Assembly: GCA_036835375.1 (NCBI GenBank)
Contig: DAITMB010000172.1
Location: 1-8,210 of the forward strand
DNA: 8,210 bases
Source: JANQTF01 sp036835375
GTDB taxonomy: Bacteria; Bacteroidota; Bacteroidia; J057
Reading direction: 5' to 3'
Positions 5,881 through 8,210 of this stretch are shown one piece after another. The first letter of the stretch is position 1, and every line of letters starts with the position of its first letter. Made by a program: the position numbers and the translations under genes. The notes below the pieces were generated by a model that had not been told where the DNA came from, made no database searches, and saw nothing but the letters and a program-made list of their open reading frames with translations.

Positions 5881-5918
5881 CGAAGTGCGCACCTTCGCTG
5901 CCCGCGTGAGCTCTCGCG
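5881..5918. repeat. Two stacked near-palindromes upstream of the beta-helix gene
   Basis: CGAAG (5881-5885) pairs with CTTCG (5893-5897), flanking a palindromic GTGCGCAC core. Six bases on, CGCG-T-GAGCTC-T-CGCG (5903-5918) is symmetric except for one position. They lie 50-87 bp before the ATG and could be regulator-binding sites. Confidence 0.4.
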
Positions 5919-5967
5919 TCATTTCTTTTCCTTTTTGTTCTACTACTCACTCTATCATTATTTTCCG

Positions 5968-7992
5968 ATGAAAAGGTCTCTACTCTTCGTAGCGGTCTGG
6001 CTCCTGCTCAGCTCGCTCCCCACCCTGGCTACTGTGTACACGTGTAGCTCCGTCACCCAGATTCGCAATGCAATGGCAAGCGCTGTGGCCGGCGATGAAA
6101 TCGTGATTGTATCAGGCACTTACACAGCCACCAATGTAGCCGCTTCTGGTACTTCTGCTTACTTCTATGGCAGCGCCAATGGCACCGCCAGCAATCCCAT
6201 CACCATTCGCAGCCAGTCCAGCACCAATCCCGCTACCCTCTCCGGCAACAATGTGGGGATCTTCACTGTGCTGCGCATCGTGGGCGACCATTGGATTGTG
6301 AAAGACCTCAAGTTGACCCAGGGCCAAAAGGGCCTCATCTTTGACAATGCAAACTATTGCCAGGCGATTGACTGCGAAATCTTCTACATCGGGTATGAGG
6401 GCATCCACGTTCGGGATGGCTCGGATCATGTGACCATCGACGGCTGCAAGGTGTATGACACAGGCAACACCGCTGCTGGATTTGGAGAAGGAATATACAT
6501 TGGGACGGACAAAGGGGCCTGGAGCACTTATGACCCGTATGTCGATCATACCACGGTGAAAAATTGCATCATTGGACCGAACGTGCGCGCGGAGGCCTTT
6601 GATATCAAGGAGGGAACCTCCGAGACGGTGGTGGAGGGCTGCACCATTGATGCAGCGGGTATCTCTGGAAGCAATTTTGCAGATTCTTTTATCGACCTCA
6701 AAGGCACCCGAAGCTACATTCGCTGCAACACCTTCTCCCGCAATGGCGCGAGTGCATTGACCAAAGGCATTGCCGTGCTCGACCGGGGCGTAGCGCTGTC
6801 GAGCTATGAGCATGCGATCCACAATAACACCTTCAACATGGACCAAAGCAGCGGCAATATGCTGGAAGGCTACTCTGGCACCTATGGGGTGTATGGCTGG
6901 AACAATACCCGTATTCCTTCAGGATCGAATTATGGTAGCAGTATCATCACTTCTTGCTGTCCGCCATGGTATAGCAATCCTCCTGCTTGTGGAAGCAGCA
7001 CGCCTACCTGCAACGCGCCGACAGGACTTGGCACCGGGAGCATCACTGCTTCTTCGGTCACATTCAGCTGGAGTGCTGTCTCAGGTGCTGACGATTATGA
7101 TTTGCGCTATCGCGCCACCACCAGTAGTACTTGGATCAACGTGAACGACCTCAGTGGGACCAGCCGCAACCAAACCGGGCTCAGCGCGAGCACTACCTAC
7201 GAATGGGAAATTCGCAGCAGCTGTAGTGGCAGCAATTCTGCTTATGTAGCTGGCAGCAACTTCACCACCAGCGGCAGTGGCGGCGGTGGTGGCAATACCT
7301 ACGTCCTATATGACGACGCCCTGGCAAGCGATTGGAACAATTATTCCTACTCAGGATCCTACAACCTCGCGCACACCACGACCGTGCAAGTTGGGAGCAA
7401 TTCCATCCAAGCCAACTATGGCGCTTATGGAGGACTTCTCCTCCGAAAAGGGACTGACTTGAACCTCAGTGGCTACACTGCCGTCCGATTTTGGGTAAGA
7501 AGCAATGGCAGTCACAAAATCCGGGTGAGGCTGGAAACCGACCTCGGGAACAAAGACGTGGAGTTTTTCACCACTTCCTCGTGGCAGCTGCAGACCATCA
7601 ACCTCAGCCAGTTTTCCAATCCCAGCACATTGGATGCATTCCGATTGGTCAGCAGGGTGGGCAGTAGCATCACGGTGTACTATGATCAGATTGAATTTGT
7701 GGATCTGTCAGGCGCACGTGAAGCGGCCCCTATGCCTCCGACCCTGCGTGCCTATCCCAATCCCGTAGAAGCGGGCGGTATGGTCCTGCTGGATTTTCAA
7801 CATCCAGGGGAAGGCCCTGCCACGGTGACCCTGCGTGATTTGCAAGGACGAGAGGTGCTCTATCAAGCATTTGACCTCTCTGGCCACACGGTCCACAAAA
7901 TGTCTCTTCCTGCGTCGCTGTCTCCCGGTATCTATCTGCTTCGAGGGCAGGGACCAGAATTCACCATCACTCAAAAGCTGATTGTGCGGTAA
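5968..7992 (+). CDS. Secreted parallel beta-helix protein with FnIII, CBM-like and T9SS sorting domains
   Basis: This 674-residue protein has a signal peptide (1-21, cleavage after LPTLA). A right-handed parallel beta-helix follows at about 22-330; its first part (AVAGDEIVIVSGTYT, GTASNPITIRS) looks like the start of pectin-lyase-fold lyases. Conserved-looking blocks are GFGEGIYIGT (171-180), EAFDIKEGT (209-217) and ADSFIDLKG (238-246). A Cys/Pro-rich linker (330-348) leads to an FnIII domain (about 348-435) with likely C348-C419 disulfide. A Gly linker (435-443), a beta-sandwich resembling carbohydrate-binding modules (444-580) and a T9SS type A sorting domain (about 590-674: YPNPV, LRDLQGREV, PGIYLLRG, KLIVR) complete it. 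It is thus probably exported by the type IX system and attached to the surface or released. A polysaccharide lyase or binding role is inferred; no catalytic residues can be named. The ATG at 5968 is preferred over a TTG at 5935, which would precede the signal peptide. Confidence 0.9.
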   Translation: MKRSLLFVAVWLLLSSLPTLATVYTCSSVTQIRNAMASAVAGDEIVIVSGTYTATNVAASGTSAYFYGSANGTASNPITIRSQSSTNPATLSGNNVGIFTVLRIVGDHWIVKDLKLTQGQKGLIFDNANYCQAIDCEIFYIGYEGIHVRDGSDHVTIDGCKVYDTGNTAAGFGEGIYIGTDKGAWSTYDPYVDHTTVKNCIIGPNVRAEAFDIKEGTSETVVEGCTIDAAGISGSNFADSFIDLKGTRSYIRCNTFSRNGASALTKGIAVLDRGVALSSYEHAIHNNTFNMDQSSGNMLEGYSGTYGVYGWNNTRIPSGSNYGSSIITSCCPPWYSNPPACGSSTPTCNAPTGLGTGSITASSVTFSWSAVSGADDYDLRYRATTSSTWINVNDLSGTSRNQTGLSASTTYEWEIRSSCSGSNSAYVAGSNFTTSGSGGGGGNTYVLYDDALASDWNNYSYSGSYNLAHTTTVQVGSNSIQANYGAYGGLLLRKGTDLNLSGYTAVRFWVRSNGSHKIRVRLETDLGNKDVEFFTTSSWQLQTINLSQFSNPSTLDAFRLVSRVGSSITVYYDQIEFVDLSGAREAAPMPPTLRAYPNPVEAGGMVLLDFQHPGEGPATVTLRDLQGREVLYQAFDLSGHTVHKMSLPASLSPGIYLLRGQGPEFTITQKLIVR

Positions 7993-8023
7993 ATGGTTTA
8001 GTCGATCTCTTCATACACTGTGT

Positions 8024-8054
8024 GCCCCTGCCAATAATGGCAGGGGCTTTTTTT
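8024..8054 (+). terminator. Rho-independent terminator after the beta-helix gene
   Basis: GCCCCTGCCA (8024-8033) pairs perfectly with TGGCAGGGGC (8038-8047) around an ATAA loop, followed by seven T (8048-8054). It lies 31 bp after the stop codon. On the minus strand there is no T-run after the stem. Confidence 0.95.
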
Positions 8055-8076
8055 GTCGGCGAGCCTGTCTGACTTT

Positions 8077-8210
8077 TCAATAGTTAGGCAAAATGAAGCA
8101 GATGGCTGCGAGGAGAATCGTCAAAATACCCTCCGTTTGCACCAACCTTCTTCCTTTGTCCCGTGTGGAGCAGAGGTGCCAATCGCATAGGTCGAAGAAC
8201 GCTATCTCAA
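8077..8210 (-). CDS. Possible 3' end of a membrane-protein gene (partial)
   Basis: A minus-strand frame is open from the window edge to a TGA at 8079-8077, giving 43 residues. The tail is KGRRLVQTEG followed by a hydrophobic run ILTILLAAICFILPNY at the C-terminus, which would suit the last transmembrane segment of an integral membrane protein after a positively charged loop. A convergent gene end just beyond the terminator at 8024-8054 is a sensible arrangement. The other minus frame ending at a TAA near 8089 and a plus-strand frame from the ATG at 8093 are also open here, so openness alone proves little. I do not recognise the protein. Confidence 0.3.
   Translation of the reverse strand, partial: EIAFFDLCDWHLCSTRDKGRRLVQTEGILTILLAAICFILPNY

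Larger units (their letters stand above)
5587..5967. other. Divergent intergenic region between icd and the beta-helix gene
   Basis: These 381 bp separate two divergent genes and hold several short palindromes, listed separately. On the icd side the best -7-like match is GACTTTTG (5671-5664, one mismatch). On the plus side TTTCTTTG (5703-5710) is a one-mismatch box but lies far upstream of the ATG. No good -33 partners were found. A plus-strand frame at 5605-5808 with a GTG start encodes no recognisable protein and is not called. Confidence 0.65.

Noticed and set aside
5935..5967. N-terminal extension of the beta-helix protein from a TTG codon
   Set aside because: It would place eleven residues ahead of a standard Sec signal peptide that starts with MKRSLLF at 5968.
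6112..6846. Minus-strand 244-codon ORF antisense to the beta-helix gene
   Set aside because: The sense frame has a signal peptide, beta-helix rungs and a T9SS tail; the antisense frame is a shadow of its codon bias.

Overview
The window looks like a chromosomal segment of a Bacteroidota bacterium. The evidence is a type IX secretion (T9SS) C-terminal sorting domain on a large secreted protein, a lipobox lipoprotein with FAS1 domains, AT-rich leaders without Shine-Dalgarno sequences before most starts, and promoter-like boxes of the TAnnTTTG type. The moderate GC content, heptamer intergenic repeats and Cys-flanked FnIII module would fit a Saprospiria/Lewinella-like lineage, but that placement is inference.

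Layout. Positions 1-55 are an array of heptamer repeats that abuts the stop codon of a minus-strand HD-domain gene (56-628). The HD protein has the residue set of PhnZ-type mixed-valent diiron oxygenases. Directly upstream, overlapping it by 4 nt (ATGA), is an unrecognised 53-codon reading frame (625-786) with a good Bacteroidota -7 box further upstream. Next is a minus-strand type I methionine aminopeptidase (967-1734) of the YflG/MapB-like kind. A 301-bp divergent spacer leads to two plus-strand genes: an outer-membrane beta-barrel protein (2036-2923) and a two-FAS1-domain lipoprotein (3063-4052). No terminator lies between them and a strong one follows the second. NADP-dependent isocitrate dehydrogenase (4255-5586) is on the minus strand. 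A 381-bp divergent spacer rich in small palindromes separates it from a 674-residue secreted parallel beta-helix protein (5968-7992) with FnIII, carbohydrate-binding-like and T9SS sorting modules, ending in a clear terminator. The right edge may hold the 3' end of a minus-strand membrane-protein gene.

How the parts relate. The window is a mix of housekeeping genes (map, icd) and envelope or secreted genes. The barrel/FAS1 pair probably forms one transcript making surface components. The beta-helix protein is an independently transcribed exported protein, possibly acting on or binding polysaccharide. The HD oxygenase may belong to organophosphonate catabolism, but its usual partner dioxygenase is not in view. 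No complete new defence or mobile system was found. The most unusual signals are a ladder of five cysteines in the beta-helix, the small ORF coupled to the HD gene, and the heptamer array that begins at the HD stop codon.
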